Source of the DNA: Sclerotinia nivalis
Lineage: Eukaryota; Ascomycota; Leotiomycetes; Helotiales; Sclerotiniaceae
Assembly: GCA_029531795.1 (NCBI GenBank)
Contig: JAPEIS010000001.1
Span: forward strand, 7,502,001-7,566,000
Reading direction: 5' to 3'
DNA length: 64,000 nt
Positions 1 to 13,238 of this stretch are shown here, piece after piece. Position 1 is the first letter of the stretch. Every line of letters starts with the position of its first letter. The notes beneath the pieces were generated by a model. That model saw only the letters and a program-made list of their open reading frames with translations. It had not been told where the DNA came from and ran no database searches. The translations under genes and the position numbers were made by a program.

Positions 1-3000
1 ACTGCTGATGGTTTCCTCAATCTTCTTCTTGTCTCTGATGACCGTTCTCATCATATTCTTGAGTGCTACTTCCTTCTTTTCGACACTATCGATCATGTTC
101 ATAACCTTAGGATTGATCTTTTTCTTCATCCCCTGGAAGCGTTCGGTAAGATTCCTCAAAGTCGATTTGCATTCTGCAATGTTTTGACCCTTGAAATCAT
201 AAGGTGTTCCAGTTCGACCAAAGTTGTCTTTCTCATCAGCAATCCATTCGTGCTCTTTCTCCATATGCGAGACTGTTTGAACGGCCGCTTGCTGCTCCTT
301 GTGAAATTTCTCAATCTGATGACCTAGCTTTTGCATTTCAAGACCTTCTTCAGTGATGCGAGAAGCTTTTGATCGTGATGCTTGCTCAAGAGAATGCAAT
401 TCATCATCGAATCCTGTCAATTTAGCTCGTTCATCGTCGAGATGTGCCTGTGATATATCATGCGAATCCTAGTGCAAAATTAGTTTCGTACATGTGCCTG
501 TGAGATGATTACTGACCTTGACCCGGGCTTGCTCGGAAACTAAACTTGCAATCTCCTCTTCCTGGGCTTTTAAGGTTTGCTCGACTTCTTGAAGCTGTTC
601 TTGGGCATTTGAAAGATCACCCCCAACCTGTTCCGAGTCCATCTGCGCACTTTGTAGTTCTTTGTGTAGTGCCTTGACAGCCGTTGAGCTTTTAGTAAGT
701 GCTTTCCTCAGGGAATCAAGAGAGCTTTGCAACTCAACGAGCTTGCCATCCTTATTATTGTCAAATTCTTTCATATCTTTCTCGATACGTTTGATATCTT
801 TACTAGCTTCATCTTGTCGTTTCTTTGCCTCGACTATGTCTTGCTTGAGTTTAACAATGCTGGCCTTCATATTTTCAATTTCCTGGATGATGGATGACGA
901 CGAGTTACCTCCGATTTGCTCTTCCGTGAGCTTGATCTCGTGAGATTTAAGATCTAATTCTTGTTTGATCTTTCGTGCTTGGTCCATCTTCTTCTTCTCT
1001 TTGGCAATAGTGGCCTGAAGATCTGCCAGCTCCATCTCTTGTGACTTCAGTTCCTTATTAAGTTCATTCAACTTCTGCATAGTGACTAAAACTCCGCTTG
1101 AGCTGGGAGAACTACCTCCAGATAATGTACCAGAAGGATCATAAGAGTCACCTTCCAAGGTGATACTCTTCATACGAACAGAAGGATCAAATGTTACACG
1201 CTTAGCTGTAGCGGCGTCTGCGCAAATCAGAGTATTTCCGAAAACGTAATCCATAGCAGTCGAAACTTCTTCATCATATCCTACCAAAGAGAGTGCGAGA
1301 TCAACTTTGCCCGGGGCAATTTTTTGCGCAGCACCAATCTTTTCCGCTGAAGCTCGAAAGGCGGCAATCTTGTTCAGGGGTATGATAGTGACTCGCTTCC
1401 TCAATTTTCCATTTTGGAGTAATTGGGTACCGGTAACTTCTGTGTCAACAACAACATTGTATAATCGACCACCAGCACAAATTTCGAGAGCTGTTCCCGC
1501 AGCTGTGTGGTTCTTATCGATTGTAAAGAGTTGAGCCACCAATCCCTTGACTTTCGACCTGTCAAAATTTGGGGTAGGGTCTGCGTAATTGAAATCCACA
1601 TTTGCTACTTTACGTTTCAAGCCATCGGACTGTTCTCGGATTCTTCGGATATTTTGCTGAATTGTCGATTCTTGCTTGTACATGTCATCCTCTTTGCCTG
1701 CTTCGAAGCCCAATTTTTGAAGCTCTTTTTCGAGTCTCTGCGCTTGGGACCGCAATCCCTCGAGGTCACTCAGTAGCCCAGCATTCTGCTCTTTAGCCTT
1801 TTTTGCCCTTGGCTCTTCTTCTTTGATTCGCTTCTCAAGATGATTGATCTTCAATTTGGCTTGTTCTTGCTCGGTAGACGCAGCACTCAATCTATTCCTC
1901 GCATCTTGTAACTGCCCTTGATATCCACTCTCTTGGCCTTCCTTGGATGCGACACCAGTTTGTAAAGTCTGTAAAAGCTCCTCTTTTGTCTCCGCTTCTG
2001 AATTTTGCTTCTCTAGGTCTTCCTTGGCTTTGTCGTATTGGGATTGGAGCTTTTCGTAAACTTTAGTCTTCTGTTTGAGTAGAGATTCCATCTCCGACAC
2101 CGTCTTTTGAGTTGCCAACTTTCGTTCCTGCTCTTCTGCCATACTCGATTTTTTGAGATCCATGACTGTTGCAAGCCGGACCAATTCATGGGAATATTTC
2201 TTAACCTCCTCCTCTAAAGCTTGCGCTTTTCCGCCCTTTTTTAGTTCTTTTTCTCTCTGCGCCTTCACCCGGTTGATATCTTCTTCCAGGAATGATATTT
2301 CGCTTTTCAATCGATTCGCCGATTCCTCCAAATCTATCGCCCGCTGCTTCTTGAGCTCGAGATCATTGGCTGATTGCGCAACCTTTTCTTGATTCTTCAG
2401 GTAGTCATGTGCGACTACCACCCGTGTAAGCCTCTCCAAATCGTTCTGTGTCTGTTGGAAATCCAGGAATGCCCGTTTCTCCGTCCGCAGCTTTTCCAAC
2501 TTTGGCTCAATCTCTTCTTTCAACAACTCAGTAATCTCTTGTACTTTCATTTCCTTCTTAGCCATAGTTTTGAAAGCTTTATCTCTCCTATCCTCGAACA
2601 TTCGTGTCCCAGCCGCCTCCTCAATCATGGCAAGAATTTCAACTGCCTTCATGTTCAACACTTTTGTAATTCGTCCTTGCATAATCAGGAAATTCGGATT
2701 GTTGATATTGAGCTGAACGGACTGAAAAAGGTTTTGCACCGTTTGCTGCTGTGCTCGATGTCCATTTATAAGATATTTGCTGGTGCCTCCAAGGACAATT
2801 TGTCGAGTAACACTGATCTGAGCATATTCCTCAAAACCAATGGGCGATTTCTTCTTGTCCCGATTGTCAAAAACGATCGTCACACTAGCTTTCGTCACTC
2901 CAGCTTGCCCGCGCTTGTATATTAGATCCTAAAGAGACCCGTCAATACATATAACACCTATGTGAGGGGTTGTAATGTACCTGAAGATTCTGCGCCCGAA

Positions 3001-3273
3001 CTGTTGTCATGTTTGTAATTCCAAGAACAAAACATATTGAGTCGAGAATATTAGATTTACCACTTCCATTGAGACCGGTGATTGAATTGAAACTCTCGTC
3101 CCTAAATTCAGGTGTAAGTATTGGAGTAAAACGATCCTCTGTTTGCATTGTTTACCATCCTGAAATTACCGTACGCACAGCGTACGATTTGAAACCCTAT
3201 TAACGGGTTAGCTGAAGAGTCTGGCGCCTTCAAGAAGAATGCATACATCTATAATTACTTCTACTACCCTCAT
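1..3273 (-). CDS. SMC2: SMC2, condensin ATPase subunit (3' end beyond window)
   Basis: Structural maintenance of chromosomes protein 2, an ATPase of the condensin complex that compacts mitotic chromosomes. By hand splicing the exons are 3247-3273, 3156-3196, 2981-3101, 517-2928 and 1-468. Introns are 48-54 nt and the frame is open throughout, giving 1023 residues before the edge. The N-terminus starts [19 protein letters not shown], followed by Walker A GLNGSGKS at about 32-39. Two long charged coiled-coil arms flank a glycine-rich hinge at about 520-640. The visible end ([14 protein letters not shown]) is where SMC2 proteins lead into the C-terminal ATPase head. The ABC signature and Walker B, roughly the last 150 residues, lie left of the window. 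The first exon encodes only nine codons, so an ORF-only annotation would start too late. Family assignment is very secure; exon borders are by inspection. Confidence 0.95.
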
Positions 3274-5260
3274 TATGGCGGCGTTGAGTCGTAATGTCGT
3301 TGGTCTTGAAGTCGTAAATATCGATATTTTGATTTGCGCGTGAGAGTAAACAACAGAATTTGGGTCCTGCAGCAACTCGGATAAATAGCTTATTCCGTTC
3401 CGCACCCCTCCACACCCCTCTTTGTGCTTTTTAATATCAGCAGATTTCAGGATATCATCACTCATTCAAATGCAAAAATTCGTAGTATCTTCGTAGTATT
3501 GAAGTGTACTATATATCTCTCACTATAGCGATGGTAAGTTAGTTAGAATGAGCCAGGATGGCACAGAAGAGAGGTGATTGGCATGATGATTCGGAGAGCA
3601 GTGTAGGGAGCATTCCGTACTGCATTGAAACTCACTATTGCCGGTTGTAGATCTCATGGTTGCGTAAGACAGGAGGAGATAGGATTGGGTGTTTAGATTG
3701 GAAATGGGTGTTACGAGAACTCGTCTGAGCTTTAAAGAGGACTACTGGATATATATGAGCTGATCGAACCAATTACATCTTAGATTGTTCAATATCTTCT
3801 TGTGGCAGTTTGGTATCATCTGGTATATGGTGTTCGATTTCTTCAACGCTCAAATAGGACTCGGACATTAGGAACACTCGTGTGATGGCTAGAAAATAGT
3901 AACCTCATTGTTAAAACGCACATAAGTATTCAAACCTCCGCAAAAGAAAGCTGCTGGAACCTTCTAGATTTCAGTTGCTTCAAGTACCTCGTAAATAAAT
4001 TAACCATCACGCCCCAGGAATCTAGGCTGGCCTTTCTTGACAGGCCTTTGCAAGCTTCTACAGAATATGAGCATAGAAAACCCGTTTGGCATGGTGGGTG
4101 ATAATCCACTCACTCGAAAGCCCTCGCACATGTCCTTTTAATGGTAAGAGCGAGATCCGAATCGAATATCTTTCCAGGGTGGAGTCTGATAGGCCACGAG
4201 CAACAGAATTATTGAAGGCACCATGCACGCATGTTAGTTGGACTTGTGGCGCTAGGCAAGTATGTGGTATGTTGAAAGGTAGGAATAACCGATTTATGTT
4301 GTTGCTATGAGGCTCAGGTTGTCTCTTTACATACAATCACCAAGTGAGTGATAAGCGCCAGCTTGTCAAGAAGCACTTGTCGTTTCTGGATGTTCACCAG
4401 CCGAGAGGTGACAAGGCTACCTAATGTGTAGAGCTGGAGAGGGAAGAGGTTGCGGGACAATTCATAATGGAATGTATTCCTTGGTTATGTATTATTATTC
4501 CAATTCTGAAATCTCTAGTGATGTTGTAAATTATATACAATTACTTTTGCTACCTTTAGAAATATTGATTATTATCTATGGTGAATATATTCTAAATTGA
4601 ATTATTATTATTGATTTATATCTAATTATATATTATATACTATTTTATTTGTAATTACTACCTATAATCATAAAAATCCAATTATTTAATTAATTTGAAT
4701 ATATAGAACCGAACGAAACCTTAACAAAATACATCAAGTAGTTCCATTTCCAGTCAACTATCGATCTTTCCTCAATTATAAAGGTCACCTTCTGAAGTAA
4801 TCAAGTTAATATGGAGTCAAAATCAACCTTTTAGCAGTCAGAAAATTCATTATAGTCACAAACGGAGTGTATTTCCAGTCATGGTTCTTCCCTCAAACCT
4901 CGCCAAAGCCATGCCAAATGTGCTTAAAAGTATGCGTAGTTTACACTTTCCCTCAATATCCAAAATCAACTCAAACTCAAAAATCAAAGTAAATAATCAA
5001 ACATGAAGCTCATTAAACCATTTACCAAACCCACAATATCACCAAACCATAGATCAACCCACGCTTCACCCTTCAATATCAACACAATCATCCATCAGAC
5101 CAATTACCATCTCACACTATCACCATTCGGTATCCACATCTCCATATCAAGCACTTTCTCGGGGTACACATCACTACATCAAAGCTCAACAACTGACTGA
5201 CCAACCCAATATTGAGAATTATACACTCAATCCTACCAAACAAACACACGTACTGCTTCA
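3274..5260. other. intergenic, SMC2 upstream region
   Basis: No convincing gene. The part next to the SMC2 start presumably holds its promoter. Short ORFs on both strands (for example around 4058-4336) overlap each other and have no recognisable motif. An AT-rich block near 4.5-4.7 kb is listed separately. The last 260 bases before 5261 are CA/TC-rich and could be leader sequence of the next ORF. Confidence 0.6.
4488..4712. other. AT-rich tract
   Basis: About 225 bases composed almost entirely of A and T, with runs such as TAATTATATATTATATAC, clearly more AT-rich than its flanks. No ORF or repeat unit is discernible. In fungi such blocks can be RIP-degraded transposon remnants or simply AT-rich spacers; nothing here decides between the two. 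Confidence 0.5.
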
Positions 5261-5713
5261 ATGACTAGACTGAACGAGGAGGAGTTAAATTTGATGGTGG
5301 TGTTTATTGAAAAGCGTACAGTGACGACTGGATATAATGGCAACGTGATTAGCATGTTTGATAATGGATGGTCACCGGCTCCGGGTGATTCAAAGAAAAA
5401 AGTCTTCGAAGATGTAGCAGTTGAAATGTCAGAAACCAGAGGCAAGTTTTGTGGGATGAATGGTATAGAAAGACATTTTTACACGAATCCAGCCCTGAGA
5501 GAATGTCAAAGAAAACTAAGGGCGAAGATCAAGGCAACCCTAAACAAAAGAAAAGAAACAAACGAACATAAGGTGGAAACTGAAGCAGAGATGAATCAGG
5601 CCAATATGAATCAGGCCAATATGAATCAAGAAATAGAGGTCCCCGTAGCACAGGACAGCGGTCCAGTTAGCTGGGTCGATGAATTTGGCAATTTAATTTT
5701 CTGGGAGGAGTAA
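5261..5713 (+). CDS. hypothetical 150-aa protein with short MNQAN repeat
   Basis: Single-exon ORF of 150 residues that I do not recognise. It has a mixed hydrophobic N-terminal half, a lysine/arginine-rich stretch (about 85-105), then a 15-base direct repeat encoding MNQAN twice plus a partial third copy (about 111-123), and ends in a short aromatic/acidic tail (NLIFWEE). No signal peptide or membrane segment is visible. The ATG at 5261 is the first in frame. Composition looks protein-like and the opposite-strand ORF is shorter, so it may be real, but there is no family support. It could be a lineage-specific orphan or a chance ORF. Confidence 0.5.
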   Translation: MTRLNEEELNLMVVFIEKRTVTTGYNGNVISMFDNGWSPAPGDSKKKVFEDVAVEMSETRGKFCGMNGIERHFYTNPALRECQRKLRAKIKATLNKRKETNEHKVETEAEMNQANMNQANMNQEIEVPVAQDSGPVSWVDEFGNLIFWEE

Positions 5714-8700
5714 CAGACAACAAAGGCCACGAGCACGAATCTAAACAACCTAGTTCTCTTTCTCTAGATAACCATGTTGCACCACATCTGGAGGAAGGGA
5801 GTTCAAGTCTAGGAGTTGATCCAACAATTTTCATATCCTCTTTGTTTTCTTTTTTGGGATGCTCTTGTGAAGGATATCGGGAGGTAATGGAGTATCACGG
5901 ATGGAGTTTCATGTTCTCAAGGTACACTTATTCCCTTCACTTTGTACCTGTTGTTGGATTTTTCATTAATTGAGGATCCCTTGTGTGTTTGTTTCGCTTC
6001 AGCATATCCGAAGGAGCCTATTGGAGTTTCTTTTAAAAGATCATCTGGCCTCAAAAGCTCATGGTGGTTTTGTTTTTCCTAGATGTCTCTTACTCTTTTG
6101 AGATATCAGGCATTGTTATAGATTTTGAGCAAGTCTTACTGAACACTTGTTGGTAGATAGACTTGAATTGCAACCCTATTGCAACCACTTGATAAATGCG
6201 TTATGTGCATATGAATGTGGTGCTTTTGTGCCTGTAATATTCATCAAGGAGTGAACATACTTTCTACTCAAGTCAGGTTTATTGCACCCTGATGCTGGCA
6301 GGTTTTTTATTCTTTCAGTAACTATCAGAGATAATAACCCATTTTCAGAGTCCGGAGACTACACTCCATTTGTTCAATTAGTAGCAGCAATTCAAAGAAG
6401 ATAAACTTATCAGCTATGACTCAACACTGTCTAAAGCAATGTGACATCGGCAATTTGGAAAAGACAAGAAAACTGGCCAGCCTTAACCACTTCAAGTGGT
6501 ACGGGCTCTTGCTCAAATGGTACCAACAAGGAGTATGACAGGTTGTGGTCGCACCAGCAATGGCAGGACGAATGGATTGCTGAAGTCTGACCAAGCTCAT
6601 GCCATGCATCATCACAGAGTGAACTAACACTCCGGTGAAGTCTCCACGTAGGCTTCATTTGTGTTCGCAAAGATCCTGGGCTTTAAAAGTGGTATGTGGA
6701 CGACCTATCCTGCGGCATTTGCAGGCTGGGAGTAGAGGGTGGTATGCAATTGATCATATATCATGGGGAGGTGGAATGGGGGGTATTCCAAGTCTCGATT
6801 ACTCTGGTTTTTATTACGAATGTGTATAGTCAGTGTAGTTTCGTGCCGGCTGGGGTAGCAGGAAAGCCAACGCTAAATACTTCCACCAGTGGAATTGCCC
6901 ATATGGCCTTGCAAACCTGCTGGGTGATGTCCGTAGAAAGTGGATAGATCCAATATATGGAATAAACCCAGACCGATACAGTTGAATCTTTAGATTTCAT
7001 GGGCTGAGAAATGATCGACCGTTCACCGTGAACGATGAAACATCCAGACTTTTCGGTCCAATGTAAAGACCCTGTCGCTCATGAAACTTGCCATGATCAG
7101 AGAAGGACACATGACACAGTTAAGAATTTGTGGTGGAGTATGGATATAGATAGGTAAGGAAGGGCACAGGTGGATATGTATGGGTCTAAACGCGATTCCC
7201 CAATAAATCCCAAGTTTCTCTTACCAAAGTGTTACTCTGTGGAACCTTTTTAGTGCCTCGCCCATGGAGTCTACTTTCACTTCACCACTTGATATCAGCC
7301 CAGGTCCAGCACCCAAAAGCTCTACGGAGTACATGTAGCTCCAATCAGGATGCAATCTTATTTGTAATCCACGCCCAAAATTTGGATTTTATGCATAACT
7401 ACTGTAAAAGTAGAATGGTGGTAAGATTACGAAAACACTGCTGAAAAAGAGATGTATTTCAATGCGTAACACTACCCTTACTTTGCAGCTAATCAGATCA
7501 TTCTCCTTTAACCTTAGCGCATAAAGGCCGATATAATATAAGTTTGGGCAATATCCTTTGGTTTCCCTCCTCAAAATCTCATCCACCTATCAAGTGCCGT
7601 AATTGTTCCTAATTGTTGGTTTTTAATGGCTGGGAACAAATAATGATCATCATTTGTGGTTCATTATATACGGGTTTTCTTACTGATCTACAAACTCTAT
7701 ACGGATAAATGAAAGTCTTCTCCAACCTTGCTCCTCTCCTTCCTCTTTGCTACACACAATGCAGAATAAGCCTAGGTCCACCTTGTTGTTGCGCCAAGCT
7801 AGAGCAACAATGATATACAGTACTACGGGCCCCGTACTACTTCGCTATTTGGCATCAACACCAATAACAAATATGAATAATTATATGGGCTTGAAGACAA
7901 AGTTCCGAGGTATATTCATCATGATTTAGAATTGGTTTTGAATATCCACACTCTCCAAATTCATGTCGTCCTTTATTTCCCATACACTACGGTATATATA
8001 CTCATCTCCGTGTTGTACGGAGTGCACTAACGGAGGGATGATGTCCCGTCACCTTGGTTCGGGCATGATCGATTGTCGGTCCGTCCTTACCTGGTCGACT
8101 TCCTGCCACCGATTTACTGCTTCTGGTATGAACTCCGGCGATGCTATGCACTGGATAGCTTTTGGGAATTTGTGAGGGCGATTGAGGTAATTGTTTTCCG
8201 ATGATGAGATAATACCCTAGCTGAAATTTACAGGCTGAATGGTACCATTGGCAGAGTGCAAATGTCGACGTTGGTCAATAGGCAAGATTTGCGACACACG
8301 AGTTTACATTCGGCTGGAGAACGTTTGATGTGAATTATTTTCCCAACTACCGGTACGGATACAGTGTTCCCCCCGACCGTTACTCATTTGTCTGCTACCA
8401 TTACACAGCTGCTAATCAAATCGTGCGACTCTAAGCAGGACAACACTATAACTTAGTCTCAATATTGATTCCACCCCAGTTTGGAGCATTACCCTGCGCG
8501 CACTGAGCAAGGTCTTCATGCGCCCAGTAAGCCTGATGTCCAGGCACCTCAATATATCTTTTTACCAGGTCCAGGTACTGGGGTATGCCTATATTCCGAT
8601 GGATATGATATGTTGAGACTTATAAACTGGGATTGTCGGATTCTGGAATTCTGGAATTCTTGGAATGCCAATTTAGACCTTGATGCAATTCACATACATG

Positions 8701-9941
8701 ACTGTCGACCTAATGATAGCTGTCCTCGGAAAACTAGTGACCAAGACCTGCAGCTTTTCGCTATGGTTGTAAGTACTAACTAGATAATTCTGTGAGGAGT
8801 TTATAACTAAGTTGATTTGGCTTTGAATACTATGCCTGTCTGGTTCATGCATCTAGGTAGTGGAATGGAAGGTGTTCCCCATTCTCTTAGTGCACGTCAT
8901 GAAGAACCCTAAAAGACACTCATCTCATAATTTTAAAGCTTCACGTTACAATATCCAGAAAAGAGCATCGGAAATTTTGGAACTCAAATCATTCTTTGTT
9001 ATTCTCGACGGGGCCTAAACCCCCTGGACCTTGTCGCCAGAACTTGCATAGACGGGAGATGTGGCGCTCCTTAAACTCATCTCCACATCGTAAGGTTACT
9101 GCAGCTCTCCCAAATTCCAAATTCCAAAGCTCTTCCGTTCTTCATGTTCTAAAATCCACAAAAGATTTACCACTTTCCAACAGAATTCTCATCTTGGCCG
9201 ACCCACCCTCAACTGCAGCTTCCAGAATTTGGGCCTACGACGCATCACAGGGGCTCTCGCAATTGATTGTTATTTCAGCAATTGGATCTCAAGACTCAGC
9301 TAATCTGAGTCCTCAAAACCATTTCCTTCTATCAGGACTCATATGTATGCAAAATCCGGCAGATGAAAATCCACTCCTTTTATTACATTAACCTTGGTTG
9401 AATTCACATCCTGACATCAGATCATACCAATCGTTGGACAATTGGAACCCCCTCGCCTTGCTGCATCCCCAATCCCAAAGTTGATGCAGCTAGCTGGGCT
9501 TGCATGCCTAGGAAAACCTTCGATAGCTCCATGGATTAGGTATCGTGTCATTTTGTCTTGTTTTAAACTCTAATGTCAAAAAGAACTGTACACCGCAACC
9601 AGTTCCACAAATCTATATCGCCAGACATCACCGCGGAAGAGCGTTGTGCATAAGCTGGGTGCTTCCAGAACCATCGAAACTTCAGCTCTCCGTATGCTCC
9701 ATAATTGTGTATGTTAATCATTGTGTATGTTAATCCATGTACACATCCATTACTGCACTTGGGCAACAAACCCTTTCAAACCCCGCCAACGTTGGAGTGT
9801 CTCCGATAACTGCTTTAAATTCCACAGTAGGGCAAATAGTTCTGTAGAAGGTGCTTAGGAAGCTAAAAGTTTACAATACTTACATTTCGATCCATTTGAA
9901 TAGTGGGCGGAGGTTTTTGCTCACTCCAGCGCGGAACTATC
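5714..9941. other. 4.2-kb stretch without a supported gene
   Basis: Only short ORFs on both strands, the longest 131 codons at 8996-9391 and 100 codons at 8481-8783, none with recognisable domains, plausible splice partners or strand dominance. A short echo of the GAATTCTGG type lies near 8640-8660. The last few hundred bases before 9942 presumably carry the promoter and leader of the Zn2Cys6 factor. I see no transposon ORF, terminal repeats or RNA gene. Confidence 0.55.
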
Positions 9942-12337
9942 ATGAGCGGTAAAGGTCGCCTAGACCGGTCTAAGCAATTAATACCCGATCAGCATCTCCT
10001 CAAACTCGAAAGCAACCCTCAGGCACAGCATTCTCAGCAGCTACTAAGTTCGGCTCGATCTTACGCGGATCTGAACTACCTTTTTGGGACTCAGGACATA
10101 ACGATGCTTGGGCCCATACCCAAACCAAACCGACGAAAATCAACTCAAGGTACTGAGCATGTGAAGCATCGTCGGACAAGATCTGGCTGTTATACTTGTC
10201 GTAGTAGACGAGTGAAGGTACCTGCTTGACATTTTACATTCAAATAAACGCGCGCTAACTTTCCAGTGTGACGAACACCACCCAAAATGTGATAGTGAGA
10301 TTTTGAGCTTATCTTTTAGAGCACAGAGCTAACGTCAAAATTATAGGATGCACAAAGGGCAATCGAGAATGTGTATACCCGGATGTGCAGAAGTCGGCAA
10401 AGGGTGCAGGAAATACCTCATCTAAAGTTGGACATCCAAAGCCATCAGAAAGCCCTGGTTCATCCGAAGATGAATACGAGGACCAAGAAGTAGAACGTCT
10501 GGAGGTTATCCGAGATGAAGATGAGATTGAAAGCCAAACCGAGCGACCGGAAAATAGTTGGAATACTAATGCCGCCGCACCAAATTCCCATCCTACCATG
10601 CGGACCAAAAGTTCTACACGGCAGAGCTCGGAAACCCCTTCATTGATACAAGATAAAGGCTCTTCCCCGACGCCTTCAACCGAAGGCTCTATTGGTTATT
10701 CTTCATTCGATCAAGCGGGCGCTGGTTCTCAATTCGAAGAACAGACATTCGCAAATGACTCGGAATCCGGCAAACTAAGGAGTAGCTGGTCGCATTTGCC
10801 AGCTGATCTACAGTTTTACTTAACATATTATTGTCAGAATATAACCTTCATGCATTATAGCTTGAGGTCCAACCATGAGGGCTTTATCCACACATTGTTA
10901 TTGGACGTTGCCCTCCGGAGTGAACCACTTCTTTACGCAGTCGTGGGATTCTCAGCTTTCCAATATGCTGTAGAGAAGCGAGAAGGAAGAATCCAAGACT
11001 TTTTACAATACTACAATAAGGCAGTGTCATTACTCTTAATGTCACTGAGGAAAGGCGTTCAGCATACTACAGCGACGCTCTTGGCTATTCTACAGCTGGC
11101 AACGATCGAGGTAAGAACATAAAATGAAAGTTGCAGGATGACGAACTGATCACTCACAGGAATACCTTGGGGACTGGGCGAATCTCTTAGGCCATCAAAA
11201 GGCTGCATACGAAATATTAATAGATCTATATGCCCCACAAACGATCTTTGAGACAGGTATGGGCCGCGCCCTTTTCGGCTGGTATACACGTTTCGATATA
11301 ATGGCTGGAATTATGGGTGGTTTTGATGCCTCTATCCCACGAGAATGGTTTTCATATTCACAAGAATATTTCAAGAACCAAATCGCCATATACCCGAACA
11401 ATTTAGTATGGAGGATAGAGCATCAGATTTCGACAGTGCGTTTCGTAGGCAGAGACATGTCGACATTATTTGCGAAAAATGGAAAAGGAGAAATCACCCA
11501 CGAACAATTTATTGTTGAGAATACAGAGATGACGCAGAGGATGAGGGATTTGAAAGAAAATATGGACCCGGCATTATTAGATAGTCGATTTTTGGTTATG
11601 GACTTCTCCCCAACGAAAAACCAAGCCAGAGGTCTTTTTGATCCATACAAACCGGGTGTACTTTACAGTGGGCCGCTTTCGCTCATTAATAGTGCCCTGA
11701 TGGACTGGCGTGCCATGTCTCTGATGCATGGACTGCATACTGCCCAAGCGATGCAGACAATGCCTGATATTGGACATATGAGCGAATTATCCAACGACCT
11801 TTGTCAGCTGTATGAGGCAATTCTGCATCACCCGGAGACACCCAAGGGAGCGGCGGTAGCTCTCCAAGGAGGTCTTGGTATTGCTGCGTTTTTCCTACCA
11901 AAAGATGAGGCACATACTACGTGGATGCGCCGAAAGTTGGCAACAATAGAGTCTCAAGGGTAATGCGCACCTCTATTCACAGATGTTCTACTGCTAACAT
12001 ATCAATTAGTTTCATACAAGCCTTCGCATTCAGGAGCAAAATGGCTGAGCTTTTTCGAGATAATTCTTGCATGCATTGGTGGCTACCAAATGACGAAATG
12101 TATCATCCAATCATTCGCTCCATACGAAAATTTGTCGAGGACCGAACCTCGTTGCCAAAGAACTCCGAGAGTAAAGATGTCCAGGACATGAAAGCTGTGT
12201 TTTCTGCGATGGATGTTAGTGACCAGAGTGATAGCTCACCCCAAATGACTAGCAAGGGCAAATCGGTAGCAACTGAAGTGGATGTAGCTAGCAACTCGGG
12301 GTGGTCACCTGCACAAACAAATATGGGTTACAGTTAA
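9942..12337 (+). CDS. Zn2Cys6 transcription factor, PRO1/ADV-1-like
   Basis: Nuclear fungal transcription factor. By hand splicing the exons are 9942-10217, 10267-10294, 10347-11110, 11160-11959 and 12010-12337, giving 731 residues with every junction in frame. The binuclear zinc cluster spans C83-C110 with spacing CX2CX6CX6CX2CX6C; it is preceded by HRRTRSGCYTC and split by two introns, leaving a 28-nt exon. A Ser/Glu/Asp-rich linker follows, then an alpha-helical regulatory region starting near residue 260. The C-terminus contains WWLPNDEMYHPIIRSIRKF. The basic lead-in to the cluster, the length and the tail recall the PRO1/ADV-1 class, which controls sexual development and hyphal fusion in Sordariales; that placement is from memory and needs a tree. 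A GTG-led in-frame extension begins at 9903, but the ATG at 9942 is preferred. Confidence 0.88.
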
Positions 12338-13238
12338 AACGAATATGGAGGCGGCTCTACTAACGAACAATCTTTCTGGGAAGATCATGCTGGAGGGTAC
12401 AATGAATAGGAAGCTTTCAAAGACCAAGCTTATCATAGGAAATAACCACGGGCTTTGGATAGCTGCGTGGTATCCCAGCGCCCTTCGTGGTGCCACTCGG
12501 GTCGGTGGTCCGGCACGGGGACGGAATATTGAAACTATACTCTGAAAAGTTCGAGGGAAAGCGAACAATAATATTCTCGTCCTCAGTGCCGAGTAACGTA
12601 ACGAAATCTCAAAACCGGTGTGACTAGAGTTCTCGAGGGGGTTACGGAGCGGGGTTCTACCTCCCATGAAGTGGAACGATGGTTATAGGATGCTACGAGG
12701 AAACATCCGTTGTATGCCATATTATATCAATGTATATATTATCATCTGATTATCCAATAATGGAAAATTGAATAACAAAAACTTGATGAACTAATGAGCA
12801 ACTTGGACCTTGACATTGTACCAAGTGAACAATTGAACACATTTGTGTAGATAGATTCATCTCAGTTTAGATGTGATCTCCAGATCTTCATAATCAACAC
12901 TAGATATTTATTTATTACTAGCATAACAAGTCAATGAAAATTCAACATGAGGATGAGTTCCATGTTCCATGCCATGATTCTCCATGTTTGATGCGTTGGT
13001 GATGTGACGTTCTAATGTGATGTTCTTGTTGATGGTTCCTTGTAACCGACTATCCCAAAAGTAGACTACGGGGAGGCATGTGCCCATGCGCGCAATAAGG
13101 CTTCCCAAGCTCCATGAAATTCAATGGTTGATTGAACCAACGACTCTACTTTCACCTCACATCCAGAAGCGCACAAGTTCTTGTCCCATATCGGAAACTA
13201 ATACGGATCAATTAATACTGGGATTTACAACATCAATT
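12338..13238. other. intergenic, NOT2 upstream region
   Basis: About 0.9 kb between two plus-strand genes. It holds the 3' region of the Zn2Cys6 factor and the presumed promoter and leader of NOT2. Small ORFs on both strands overlap and lack motifs. No repeat or RNA gene is seen. Confidence 0.6.

Noticed and set aside
8481..9391. Two plus-strand ORFs of 100 and 131 codons in the gene-poor stretch
   Set aside because: No domain, no consistent splice signals linking them, and composition like surrounding non-coding DNA.
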